Shown piece after piece: positions 32,511-41,191 of a stretch of DNA of 64,000 bases; the stretch's first letter is position 1, and every line of letters starts with the position of its first letter. The DNA lies in NCBI RefSeq assembly GCF_023169885.1, contig NZ_AP025516.1, positions 1,798,001 through 1,862,000 on the forward strand, given 5' to 3'. Made by a program: the position numbers and the translations under genes. The notes below the pieces were generated by a model. That model was not told where the DNA came from. It ran no database searches and worked only from the letters and a program-made list of their open reading frames with translations. This DNA comes from Desulfofustis limnaeus (lineage in GTDB: Bacteria; Desulfobacterota; Desulfobulbia; Desulfobulbales; Desulfocapsaceae).

Positions 32511-33296
32511 ATGGACTCCCTGCCGCTGGTACCGGTCGAGCTTTTTCAGGTATTTCTCATCTGCACCGCCCGGGTAGCCGGCTTTGTCGGCGCCATCCCG
32601 GTCTTTTCCGGGGCCCAGTCGCCGGCCCAGATCAAGGCCGGACTGGTGTTCGCCGTCTCGCTGGTGCTCTTTCCGGTCATCGCCGACACCCTGCCGCCGC
32701 AGACGACTTTCGAGCCGGCCCCCTTCATCATCTTTCTCGGCGCCGAGGTGCTGATCGGCGCCATCATGGGGCTGATCGCCCGGCTCATCTTCACCGCCGT
32801 GGAGTTCGGCGGCACCATCATCGGCTATCAGATGGGCTTTGCCGCCGCCAACGTCTTCGATCCGCAGAACGAGCGGCAGGTCTCGCTGATCTCGCAGATG
32901 CAGAACGTCTTCGCCATCCTCATCTTCCTCGCCATCGACGGCCATCACATATTCCTGCGCACCGCGGTTGAATCGTTTCACCTGCTGCCGCCCGGCGGCA
33001 TCGATCTTTCCGGCGAGGCCGTGCCCTTCCTGATCGAGCTGTCATCGCACATGTTCGTCCTCGCCGTTCAGTTCAGCGCCCCGGTGCTCGCCGTCCTGCT
33101 GCTCTCGGGCCTCATCCTCGGCATCCTCGCCCGCACCTTTCCGCAGGGCAACGTCTTTCTACTCTCCTTCCCGCTCAACATCGCCATCTCGTTTGCCGTC
33201 ATCGCTTTGACACTCTCCCTGGTCTCCATCGTCCTTCGTCGGGAATTTGACAACCTCGCCGACCATTTCTTCACCATGCTCAGCCTGCTGCTGTAA
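32511..33296 (+). CDS. fliR: Flagellar export gate protein FliR
   Basis: 261 residues, five or six transmembrane helices. Typical FliR segments: FLICTARVAGFVGAIPVFSG, GAEVLIGAIMGLIARLIFTA, GFAAANVFDPQNERQVSLIS and the C-terminal NVFLLSFPLNIAISFAVI. Four bases after fliQ. The following intergenic gap (389 bp) contains structured repeat copy B. Confidence 0.96.
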   Translation: MDSLPLVPVELFQVFLICTARVAGFVGAIPVFSGAQSPAQIKAGLVFAVSLVLFPVIADTLPPQTTFEPAPFIIFLGAEVLIGAIMGLIARLIFTAVEFGGTIIGYQMGFAAANVFDPQNERQVSLISQMQNVFAILIFLAIDGHHIFLRTAVESFHLLPPGGIDLSGEAVPFLIELSSHMFVLAVQFSAPVLAVLLLSGLILGILARTFPQGNVFLLSFPLNIAISFAVIALTLSLVSIVLRREFDNLADHFFTMLSLLL

Positions 33297-33322
33297 TTTC
33301 ACGTTCATCGACTCAAGGGCAG

Positions 33323-33520
33323 CGTCTGCGACCAAGGAGGCGAAGGCTAGCGCTGGAAAACGGTTCGCGAAGGCCCGCCGGCGCGACACACCAGGCCCGC
33401 AGGGTTGCGGACAGGACGTCCGCAACTGACAGCAGGCCATGGATGGCCTGTCTGTCAGCCGTGGCGTGGCGGCAATGAGGCCGAAGAGCAGCGTTTGGAA
33501 GCGCTACCCTTCGCCGGGTT
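33323..33520 (+). repeat. Structured ~200-nt repeat, copy B
   Basis: Matches copy A (12081-12280) in nearly gap-free register. 33339-33352 pairs with 33502-33515 at 13 of 14 positions; compared with copy A, helix positions 6 and 12 changed on both strands so that pairing is kept. The GTTGCGGAC/GTCCGCAAC hairpin (33404-33426, loop AGGAC) and the CAGGCCA/TGGCCTG hairpin (33433-33450, loop TGGA) are identical to copy A, and the outer CTGACAG/CTGTCAG extension pairs better here. It lies in sense orientation in the fliR-flhB gap; the 165 bp after it show no other feature. Confidence 0.78.
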
Positions 33521-33685
33521 CGTTCCGATCGATGTCCTTCACCAGGTTCGTTGCCGGCAACGGTAAAGTACAATGAGACGGATGAGTCTCAAATTTTTTC
33601 CAAGATCCGCATCCTCTATCACGATTCTTGCAAGTGATCGACTGATTCATCCACCGTACCTCGAAACCACAGCAAGCGGTAACCC

Positions 33686-34756
33686 ATGGCGGAAGAGACA
33701 CCGAGCGGCGGCGAACGCACCGAGGCCCCAACAGCGAAACGGCGGCAGGATTTCCGGGAGAAAGGCCAGGTGGCCCAATCCAAGGAGGTCCATACCGCCG
33801 CCTTGCTGACCATCTCGCTGGTCCTCTGGCTCTTCTACCTCCCCCCTTTTTTCCTCAAGGTAAACGACCTACTGGCTCATCTGTGGCGCACCAGTTGCAC
33901 CTACGAGCTAAACGCCAACTCCTTTCTGGGCTTGAGCCTCTTCATCTCGAAGCAGGTGGCCTGGCTGCTGACGCCGCTCTTCGTCATGGTCCTGGTGGTC
34001 GGGTTTTGTTCCAGCGTCTTTCAATTCGGCTGGTTGCTCACCGGCAAGCCGCTGGTCCCCGATCTCAGCAAATTCGACCCGATCAAGGGGTTCGGCCGCA
34101 TGTTCTCCAAGCGGGCCCTGGTGGAGACCGCCAAGTCCCTGGCCAAGATCACCCTCATCGCCTGGCTCGCCTACTCGACCGTGGTCGACCGTCTCGAAGA
34201 GGCCCTGATCCTCATCGACACCAGCCCCATCACCGCCCTGGTCTTCCTGGCCAAGACCGCCGGCCTGATCCTCGCCAAGGTCTGCGCCCTGCTCATCCTC
34301 CTGGCCTTCCTCGACTTCCTCTACGTCCGTTGGGAGATGGAGGAAAAGATGAAGATGACCAAACAGGAGGTCAAGGAGGAGTACAAGGAGACCGAGGGAG
34401 ATCCGCGCATCAAATCCCAGATCCGTTCCATCCAGCAGGAAATGGCGCGCAAGCGGATGATGGCCGAGGTCCCCAAGGCCGACGTGGTGATCACCAACCC
34501 CACCCACCTGGCGGTGGCCATCAGGTACGACAGCAAGGAGATGGATGCCCCGGTCGTCGTCGCCAAGGGCGCCGAACTGGTGGCCATGAAGATCCGCGAG
34601 ATCGCCCGCGAGCATGGTGTGCCCATCATCGAGAACCCGCCGGTGGCCCGGATGTTGCATAAGATCGATCTGGGGGCGACCATCCCGGCCTCGCTGTTCA
34701 AGGCCGTTGCCGAGATCCTCGCCCATGTCTACTCGTTGCACGGTAAGAGGCCCTGA
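33686..34756 (+). CDS. flhB: Flagellar export switch protein FlhB
   Basis: 356 residues with the FlhB N-terminus (GGERTEAPTAKRRQDFREKG), four transmembrane helices and a cytoplasmic domain containing the autocleavage motif NPTH (N271-P272), followed by LAVAIRYDSKEMDAPVVVAK. It switches substrate specificity after FliK signals hook completion. The stop overlaps flhA by 1 bp. Ribosome binding site is weak. Confidence 0.97.
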   Translation: MAEETPSGGERTEAPTAKRRQDFREKGQVAQSKEVHTAALLTISLVLWLFYLPPFFLKVNDLLAHLWRTSCTYELNANSFLGLSLFISKQVAWLLTPLFVMVLVVGFCSSVFQFGWLLTGKPLVPDLSKFDPIKGFGRMFSKRALVETAKSLAKITLIAWLAYSTVVDRLEEALILIDTSPITALVFLAKTAGLILAKVCALLILLAFLDFLYVRWEMEEKMKMTKQEVKEEYKETEGDPRIKSQIRSIQQEMARKRMMAEVPKADVVITNPTHLAVAIRYDSKEMDAPVVVAKGAELVAMKIREIAREHGVPIIENPPVARMLHKIDLGATIPASLFKAVAEILAHVYSLHGKRP

Positions 34757-36852
34757 TGCAGGTAGCTGAAGTTCGACAGGCCATCGCCCGGATCAATTGG
34801 CGGGATCTGAGCAAGCGCAGCGACGTGATAGCGTCGTTCGGGCTGGTGGGCATTCTGTTCATCATGATCATCCCGCTGCCGTCGATGATGCTCGACCTGT
34901 TCCTAGCCATGAACATCACCCTGGCCTTGACCATCCTCATCATCAGCCTGTACACGGTCAAAGCCATCGAGTTTTCGATCTTCCCCTCGGTCCTGCTGAC
35001 CACCACCCTATTTCGCCTCGCCCTCAACGTGGCCTCCACCCGGCTTATCCTGCTCAACGGGGACCAGGGCCCGCAGGCCGCCGGCACGGTCATCCAGTCC
35101 TTCGGGCAGTTTGTCGTCGGCGGCGATTATGTGGTGGGTGTCGTCATCTTCGTCATCCTGGTGCTGATCAACTTCATGGTCATCGTCAAGGGCGCCGGTC
35201 GCATCGCCGAGGTGGCCGCCCGCTTCACCCTGGACGGGATGCCCGGCAAGCAGATGGCCATCGACGCCGACCTCAACGCCGGTCTCATCGATGAACACGA
35301 GGCCCGGCGCCGGCGCGAGGAAATCGCCGACGAGGCCGCCTTCCACGGGGCCATGGACGGTGCCGCAAAATTCGTCCGCGGCGACGCCATCGCCGGCATC
35401 ATCATCACCATGATCAACATCGGCGCCGGCTTCGTCATCGGCGTGCTGCAAAAGGGCATGCCGATGGCCGAGGCGGCCCAGACCTACACCATCCTCACCG
35501 TCGGTGACGGCCTGGTCAGCCAGGTGCCGGCCCTGATCATCTCCACCGCCGCCGGCCTGCTGGTCACCAGATCCACGGGCGACAAGGATTTCGGCTCCGA
35601 CCTCAAACAGCAATTCTCGGTCCACGCCATCGCCCTCTGGGTGGTCTCCGCCATCCTGATGATCTTCGCCCTGATTCCCGGTCTGCCCTTCGTGCCGTTC
35701 TTGCTGCTCTCCATCACCGTTGCGGTGATGGCCTATTATCTGGAGAAGGAAAAACGCACAACCGTCGAGGAGGAGATCAAGCCGCCGCCGGCGCCGCTGG
35801 TCAAACCGGAAGAGAACTACGACCAGATGCTCTCCGTCGACCTCCTCGAGTTGGAGGTGGGCTACGGTCTGATACCCTTCGTCGATGCGTCTCAGGACGG
35901 CGAGCTGCTGGTCCGGATCCAGTCCATCCGCAAGCAGTTCGTCCTGCATCACGGCTTCATCATCCCGCCGGTCCATATCAAGGACAACCTGCAGCTCAGC
36001 CCGAACCAGTACACCATCTCCCTGAAAGGGGTGAAGATCGCCGAGGCGGAGATCCTGCCCGGCCACTACATGGCCATGGATCCCGGCATGGTGACCGAGA
36101 CCATCAAGGGCATCCCCACCAAGGAGCCGGCGTTTGGCCTCGACGCCCTGTGGATCACCGAGGACAAGCGGGAGCGCGCCCAGATGGCCGGGTACACCGT
36201 CGTCGACTGCACCACGGTGATGGCCACCCACATCAGCGAGATCATCAGGAAGCACGCCCACGAGCTGATCGGCCGCCAGGAGGTGCAGAACCTGTTGGAC
36301 AACCTGGCCAAGACCTCGCCGAAACTGGTGGAGGAGACGATCCCGCAGATGGTGTCGCTGAGCACGCTGATGCGCGTGCTGCAGAACCTGCTGCGCGAAA
36401 ACGTCTCCATCCGCGACCTGCGCACCGTCCTGGAGACGCTGGGCGACTGGGCGCACGCCACCCAGGATGCGGAGATCCTCACCGAATACGTCCGCCACGC
36501 CCTGGCCCGCACCATCTGCAGCGATCTCGCCGTGCAGCAGACCATCCCCCTGATCACCCTGGCAAAACCGGTCGAGGACGCGATCCTGCACGCCATCCAG
36601 CACAAGGAGACGGGTAGCTACCTGGCCATCGACCCGCTCACCGCGCAGCGTATCCTCGATTCCATCGGCAAGGCCGTCGCCCTCTTCCAGGGGGGCACCA
36701 AACCGGTACTGCTCGCCGCCCCGCAGATCCGCCCCCACGTGCGCAAGCTGGTGGAACGCTATTTCCCGGACCTGGTGGTCATCTCGCACAACGAGGTGGT
36801 CTCCACCTACAAGGTACAATCGCTTGGAACGGTGACGCTCGATGCAGGTTAA
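34756..36852 (+). CDS. flhA: Flagellar export gate protein FlhA
   Basis: 698 residues: about eight N-terminal transmembrane helices, the FHIPEP-type segment (FTLDGMPGKQMAIDADLNAG, then EARRRREEIADEAAFHGAMD), and a large C-terminal cytoplasmic docking domain. LSPNQYTISLKGVKIAEAEI and FGLDALWITEDKRERAQMAG are characteristic. Nonameric docking platform for chaperone-substrate complexes. Overlaps flhB by 1 bp and flhF by 11 bp. Confidence 0.97.
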   Translation: MQVAEVRQAIARINWRDLSKRSDVIASFGLVGILFIMIIPLPSMMLDLFLAMNITLALTILIISLYTVKAIEFSIFPSVLLTTTLFRLALNVASTRLILLNGDQGPQAAGTVIQSFGQFVVGGDYVVGVVIFVILVLINFMVIVKGAGRIAEVAARFTLDGMPGKQMAIDADLNAGLIDEHEARRRREEIADEAAFHGAMDGAAKFVRGDAIAGIIITMINIGAGFVIGVLQKGMPMAEAAQTYTILTVGDGLVSQVPALIISTAAGLLVTRSTGDKDFGSDLKQQFSVHAIALWVVSAILMIFALIPGLPFVPFLLLSITVAVMAYYLEKEKRTTVEEEIKPPPAPLVKPEENYDQMLSVDLLELEVGYGLIPFVDASQDGELLVRIQSIRKQFVLHHGFIIPPVHIKDNLQLSPNQYTISLKGVKIAEAEILPGHYMAMDPGMVTETIKGIPTKEPAFGLDALWITEDKRERAQMAGYTVVDCTTVMATHISEIIRKHAHELIGRQEVQNLLDNLAKTSPKLVEETIPQMVSLSTLMRVLQNLLRENVSIRDLRTVLETLGDWAHATQDAEILTEYVRHALARTICSDLAVQQTIPLITLAKPVEDAILHAIQHKETGSYLAIDPLTAQRILDSIGKAVALFQGGTKPVLLAAPQIRPHVRKLVERYFPDLVVISHNEVVSTYKVQSLGTVTLDAG

Positions 36853-38149
36853 GATCTTCGAATCACCCGATATGGCCACCGGCCTGAAGATGATCCGCCG
36901 GGAACTGGGCCCGGACGCGATGATCCTGTCCACCCGCACCATCAGAAATGGCAAGCTGGGCCTGCTTGGCAAGCCGGTGCTGGAGATCACCGCCGCCGTC
37001 GACAACCGCGCCCCCGAGCCGCAACCGCCGCCCAGCCCGGTCTTCGGCAATCCGCTGCGGCGGACAGCGCAGCGGGCCTACGAGCAGCACAGCACAACGG
37101 TGGACCAGCCCCCCGCCAGCGACGCGCCGACCGTCGCGCTGGAGAAAAAACGGGCCCCCTGGTTCACCCCGCCGCCACTGCAGCCGCAGGTTGAGGTGAA
37201 TAATGTCGGCGTTACGGAGCAGGCGGCAATGGCCCAGGAATTGAACGCCCTGAAGGAGATGGTCGCCGGCCTCAGCGGCGAGATCTCCCGAATGGCCACC
37301 CAGCCGCCGCCCCAGAGCCCTCCTGCCGCCGCTGCACCAGACCCGGCACCAGCCGGCCGCGACCCGCTGGTGAACTATCTGAGCGGTCACGGCGTCGCGC
37401 CGGAAAACTGCGCCACCATCGCCGCCTTCGCCAAAGAGTCGCTCTCCTTTGCCGACCTGTCCCGGCCCGCCGTCTACCAGTCGTTTCTGCGCCGGGCCAT
37501 CGCCGATTTTCTGCCCATCGCCCCCCTCGATCTGTCGCCGCAGGGCGGCAAGCGGCGTCTTGCCCTGGTGGGGCCGACCGGCGTCGGCAAGACCACCACC
37601 CTGGCCAAACTGGCCGCCGCCTTTCTCGCCGCCGGTTCGGGCTCCATCGCGCTGATCACCATCGACACCTACCGGATCGCCGCCGTCGAGCAGTTGAAGG
37701 TCTACGGCGAGATCATGCGGGTGCCGGTGGAGGTGGTCATCTCGCCGGCCCATCTGCAGGCGGCGCTGGAAAAGCACCGGGAGCGCGACCTGATCCTCAT
37801 CGACACGGCCGGCCGCAGCCCCCGCGACGCGATCTCCATCGAGGAGCTGGCCTCCTTTCTGGCGGTCGACGCCACCGTCGAGAAACACCTGGTGCTGTCC
37901 GCCGTGGCACGGGAAAGCGAGCTGCTGGAGACCGTCGAGCGGTTCCGGCCGGTCGGCATCGACCGCACCATCTTCACCAAGATCGACGAATGCGGCAGCC
38001 TCGGCGTGCTGCTCAACGTGCAGATACGCAACCCGGCCCCGCTGTCGTGCCTGACCAACGGCCAGCGGGTGCCCGAAGACCTGTTGCTCATCGACCACGA
38101 AACACTGTCCGGACTCATTTTGCCACCCGGCGAAGGGAGCCAATCATGA
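36842..38149 (+). CDS. flhF: Polar flagellar localisation GTPase FlhF
   Basis: 435-residue SRP54-type GTPase. N-terminal basic region (MQVKIFESPDMATGLKMIRR), a Pro/Ala/Gln-rich linker (~55-180), then the NG domain: G1 LALVGPTGVGKTTTLAKLAA, DTYRIAAVEQLKVYGEIMRV, G3 LILIDTAGRSPRD, G4-like FTKIDECGS. It recruits the first basal-body parts to the pole, in balance with FlhG, encoded next. Confidence 0.95.
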   Translation: MQVKIFESPDMATGLKMIRRELGPDAMILSTRTIRNGKLGLLGKPVLEITAAVDNRAPEPQPPPSPVFGNPLRRTAQRAYEQHSTTVDQPPASDAPTVALEKKRAPWFTPPPLQPQVEVNNVGVTEQAAMAQELNALKEMVAGLSGEISRMATQPPPQSPPAAAAPDPAPAGRDPLVNYLSGHGVAPENCATIAAFAKESLSFADLSRPAVYQSFLRRAIADFLPIAPLDLSPQGGKRRLALVGPTGVGKTTTLAKLAAAFLAAGSGSIALITIDTYRIAAVEQLKVYGEIMRVPVEVVISPAHLQAALEKHRERDLILIDTAGRSPRDAISIEELASFLAVDATVEKHLVLSAVARESELLETVERFRPVGIDRTIFTKIDECGSLGVLLNVQIRNPAPLSCLTNGQRVPEDLLLIDHETLSGLILPPGEGSQS

Positions 38150-39033
38150 CCGACCAGGCGCATACCCTGCGATCCCTCAACGCCGGCCAGCCGACCCCCG
38201 CCATCGCCGCGGACGGTCGGGTCACCAGCGTCTATTCCATCACCAGCGGCAAAGGCGGGGTCGGCAAAACCGCCGTCGTCGCCAACATCGCCGTGGCCCT
38301 GGGGCGACTCGGCAAGAAGGTGCTGATCCTCGACGCCGATCTCGGCCTGGCCAACATCGATGTGGTCTTCGGCCTGGCGCCGCTGTACAACCTGAACCAC
38401 TTTTTCTCCGGAGAGCGGGACCTGACCGACATCATGGTGGAGGGCCCCGGCGGCCTGAGGATCCTGCCCGCCGGCTCCGGCGTGCAGTCCTTCATCACCC
38501 TCGACACCGCCCAGAAACTGCGGTTGATCGAGGGGCTGGACGCCCTGCACGACGCCTTCGACTACGTGCTGATCGACACCGAGGCCGGCATCTCCGAGAA
38601 TGTCACCTACTTCAACAGCGCCGCCCAGGAGATCATCCTCGTCACCACCCCGGAGCCGACCTCGATTACCGACGCTTATGCCTTGATGAAACTGATGTCG
38701 ACGCGCTATCATGAACATCATTTCAACCTGGTCGTCAACATGGTGCAGAACGAAAACGAGGCCCTCGAGGTGTACAAGAAGCTGACCAAAGTGGCGAACC
38801 GCTATCTGGACGTGGCCATCGACTATCTCGGCTCGATCCCGGCGGACCGGCAGATGAACGACTCGATCCGCCGGCAACGGGCCATCGTCGAGCTCCACCC
38901 GAACTCGAAAGTGGCCCAGGCCTTCACCGGTCTGGCGGCCCGGTTGTGCAGCGAGCTGCACCCCGCTCTGCCCAAGGGAAACATCCAGTTTTTCTGGAAA
39001 AAACTGCTGCGCCTCGGCAGCGCACCGCGATAA
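38146..39033 (+). CDS. flhG: Flagellar number regulator FlhG (FleN, MinD-like ATPase)
   Basis: 295 residues from ATG 38146, which has AAGGGAGCC upstream and overlaps the flhF stop; the frame is open further upstream but inside flhF. Deviant Walker A (TSGKGGVGKTAVVANIAVAL), then VLILDADLGLANIDVVFGLA and the aspartate in YVLIDTEAGIS. In polar flagellates this protein limits flagellar number and, as FleN, restrains the FleQ activator, so it may contact the regulator at 6307. Confidence 0.95.
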   Translation: MTDQAHTLRSLNAGQPTPAIAADGRVTSVYSITSGKGGVGKTAVVANIAVALGRLGKKVLILDADLGLANIDVVFGLAPLYNLNHFFSGERDLTDIMVEGPGGLRILPAGSGVQSFITLDTAQKLRLIEGLDALHDAFDYVLIDTEAGISENVTYFNSAAQEIILVTTPEPTSITDAYALMKLMSTRYHEHHFNLVVNMVQNENEALEVYKKLTKVANRYLDVAIDYLGSIPADRQMNDSIRRQRAIVELHPNSKVAQAFTGLAARLCSELHPALPKGNIQFFWKKLLRLGSAPR

Positions 39034-39036
39034 CCC

Positions 39037-39768
39037 ATGATCTATCATCAGGCCACTCCCAGCGAGGACCGCTCGAAACTGATCCGGGACAACCTCTACC
39101 TGGTCGACATCCTGGTCCACCGGATGGTCACCCAGGTGCCGACGTTCATGGGCCACGACGACATGAAGAGCGCCGGCATGCTCGGGTTGATCGACGCCGC
39201 CAACAAGTTCGACGCCTCCAAGAACATCTTGTTCAAGACCTTTGCCGAACACCGGATACGCGGCTCGATTCTCGACGAGATGCGCAAGCTCGACTGGTTT
39301 TCCCGGTCCCTGCGCGACAAGCAGAACCGCATCGGCCGTACCATCCAGGAGTTGGAACGCACCCTGGGCCGCTCCCCCGAAGATTCGGAGGTGGCCGACG
39401 CCCTGGAAATGGGCGTCGAAGAGTACCAAAAGATGCTCGGCGAGGTCAGCCACCTCGGCTGCGTCAGCCTCAACGAGACGCTCGACCACTCCGACGAGGG
39501 CCGCAGTTTTCTCGACTCGCTCATCGACGAGCGCAGCTCGCTGCAACCGGCCGAACGGCTGGAGAACCACGAGCTGACCAGGGTCGTGGCCGGGATCCTC
39601 GAGGAGTTGTCGGAAAAGGAGCGGCTGGTGATCTCGCTCTACTACTACGAGGAGCTGACCCAGAAGGAGATCGCCGAAGTCCTGCAGGTCTCCGAAGGCC
39701 GCATCTCGCAGCTGCACAGCCAGGCCCTGATCAAGCTGAAGACGAAGCTGCAGTCACGGCTCCTGTGA
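39037..39768 (+). CDS. fliA: Flagellar sigma factor FliA (sigma-28)
   Basis: 243 residues. Region 2 (DDMKSAGMLGLIDAANKFD, FKTFAEHRIRGSILDEMRKL), region 3 (RTLGRSPEDSEVADALEMGV) and region 4 (YYYEELTQKEIAEVLQVSEG, RISQLHSQALIKLK) are complete. Drives late flagellar genes; four matching promoters are annotated at 40333, 45382, 49988 and 51848. Its inhibitor FlgM is encoded at 46075. Confidence 0.97.
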   Translation: MIYHQATPSEDRSKLIRDNLYLVDILVHRMVTQVPTFMGHDDMKSAGMLGLIDAANKFDASKNILFKTFAEHRIRGSILDEMRKLDWFSRSLRDKQNRIGRTIQELERTLGRSPEDSEVADALEMGVEEYQKMLGEVSHLGCVSLNETLDHSDEGRSFLDSLIDERSSLQPAERLENHELTRVVAGILEELSEKERLVISLYYYEELTQKEIAEVLQVSEGRISQLHSQALIKLKTKLQSRLL

Positions 39769-39777
39769 GGACCGGCC

Positions 39778-40203
39778 ATGGTTCGCCAGCTGCTCACCTC
39801 CCCCGCCTTCCTGGTCTGTCTCTTCTTTGTGCTGATCACGCTGCTGAGCCTGCAGCGCTGGCTGCACTGGCGGCGCCGCTGCCGGGCTGCGGAGGCGCGC
39901 CTGCAGCAGGCTGAGCGGCAACGGTCCGAGCAGGAAGAGGAACTGCAGCGCTGGCGTCTCCGGGCTGAACAGGACGCGGCCTTCGCCGCCGATCTGAGCC
40001 GGGCCGAACTGGCCACCCGTTTCCAGCATCCGCGCCTGCAGCAGCAGGACGGCGGCGAAGCGGCGGTCCCCGAGCGCTACCGCTACGTGCAGCGGCTCAG
40101 CGACAGCGGCATGAGCGCCGAACAGGTGGCCGAACTGCTCGCCATCTCACCCCACGAGGCCCAGCAACTGGTCCGCCTGGCCCGACTCGGCGCCCGATCC
40201 TGA
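39778..40203 (+). CDS. Small membrane protein with DUF2802-like tail
   Basis: 141 residues, ribosome binding site GAGGA. One N-terminal transmembrane helix (FLVCLFFVLITLLSLQRWL), a coiled-coil region rich in Arg, Glu and Gln (~30-85), and a C-terminal helix-turn-helix-like module (SDSGMSAEQVAELLAISPHE, AQQLVRLARLG) resembling DUF2802, a family commonly found next to fliA or flagellin genes. Function unknown. Confidence 0.72.
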   Translation: MVRQLLTSPAFLVCLFFVLITLLSLQRWLHWRRRCRAAEARLQQAERQRSEQEEELQRWRLRAEQDAAFAADLSRAELATRFQHPRLQQQDGGEAAVPERYRYVQRLSDSGMSAEQVAELLAISPHEAQQLVRLARLGARS

Positions 40204-40332
40204 CCCCACCCCGGCATGCCCTTCCGATCCTGCGCATCCGATACGCCGCGGACCCGGGTCGCTCGTTTCTCGAACAAGCCGCGCACGGCCGTCAGAGACC
40301 GGCAAATCTTCTGTTTTCTTTGCCTTTCTCCC

Positions 40333-40359
40333 TAAAATTTTGCGGCCTCGGGACCGATA
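40333..40359 (+). promoter_or_regulatory. Sigma-28 promoter of the flgF-flgG-flgA-flgH-flgI operon
   Basis: TAAAATTT, eleven bases, GACCGATA. TAAA-to-CCGATA distance is 21, the same as at the other three sigma-28 sites in the window. It lies 44 bp before flgF ATG 40404, downstream of the fliA operon. Confidence 0.75.
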
Positions 40360-40403
40360 TAGATAGCAACCCAGATTCATTTCAACCACCCCGACACAGA
40401 CCC

Positions 40404-41150
40404 ATGGTTTCAGGAAAATACAGCGCCCTCACCGGTGCCGTCGCCCGGGAACAGTCCCTGGCCAACATCTCGCACAACCTGGCCAACGTCACCACCGGCG
40501 GCTACAAGCGGATGACCGTCAGCTTCGAGTCGATCCTGCGCGGCGAACAACAGACAGCTGCGGCCAACGGCCTCAACTACAACCGGATCAAACACAACTT
40601 CAGCGATTTGCGGCAGGGGCCGGTGAAAGAGACCGGCAACCCGCTCGATCTGGCCCTGCAGGGGCCCGGTTTCTTCAAGGTGCTGGGCCCGGAAGGGCCG
40701 CTGCTGACCCGCAACGGCGCCTTCGTGCTCGACCAGAACGGCGCCCTGCGCACCCACAACGGCTATCCGGTGCTGGCCCAGGGCGACGCGCCGATCGAGC
40801 TCGGGGTAGTCGCCGGCACCCTGGCGGTGAGCGGCCAGGGTGCCGTCTTCGTCGTCGACCAGGAAGGCAACCGGGAGGAGTTGGCCCAGTTGGCCGTGGT
40901 CGACGTGGACAACCCGAACAACCTACAGCGTCGTGACTACGGGGCCTTTGCCCTCGGCGAAGGGGTCGCCGAACAGCCGGTCGAAGAGGTCGTGATCCTC
41001 TCCGGCTCGCTGGAGGGCTCCAACACCAACATGGTCGAGGAGATGGCCCAGATGGTCAACAGCCACCGCCTCTATGAAATCTACCTGAAGGCGATCAAGG
41101 CCTATTCGACCATCAGCGAAAAACAGGAAGATCTCGGCAGCTTGTCATAA
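40404..41150 (+). CDS. flgF: Flagellar basal-body rod protein FlgF
   Basis: 248 residues from ATG 40404; an upstream in-frame ATG at 40320 would overlap the sigma-28 promoter and add unconserved sequence. Rod/hook N-terminus GKYSALTGAVAREQSLANIS and HNLANVTTGGYKR, internal NPLDLALQGPGFFKVLGPEG and C-terminal SLEGSNTNMVEEMAQMVNSH plus the final helix fit a proximal/distal rod protein. Pairing with flgG next door supports FlgF. Confidence 0.9.
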   Translation: MVSGKYSALTGAVAREQSLANISHNLANVTTGGYKRMTVSFESILRGEQQTAAANGLNYNRIKHNFSDLRQGPVKETGNPLDLALQGPGFFKVLGPEGPLLTRNGAFVLDQNGALRTHNGYPVLAQGDAPIELGVVAGTLAVSGQGAVFVVDQEGNREELAQLAVVDVDNPNNLQRRDYGAFALGEGVAEQPVEEVVILSGSLEGSNTNMVEEMAQMVNSHRLYEIYLKAIKAYSTISEKQEDLGSLS

Positions 41151-41191
41151 CCATCCGCCGTCAGGGATGCTTTAACCAGAGGAAACGCACC

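Noticed and set aside
12081-33520. Retron, group II intron or DGR as the source of the structured repeat
   Set aside because: No reverse transcriptase gene in the window and no domain V-like or template-repeat pattern recognised.
35008-37050. 680-codon minus-strand open frame opposite flhA-flhF
   Set aside because: Antisense shadow of two unmistakable genes in high-GC sequence; composition rich in Gly, Asp, His and Gln with no domain pattern.
37702-39717. 671-codon minus-strand open frame opposite flhF-flhG-fliA
   Set aside because: Shadow of three conserved genes; no ribosome binding site and no recognisable motif.
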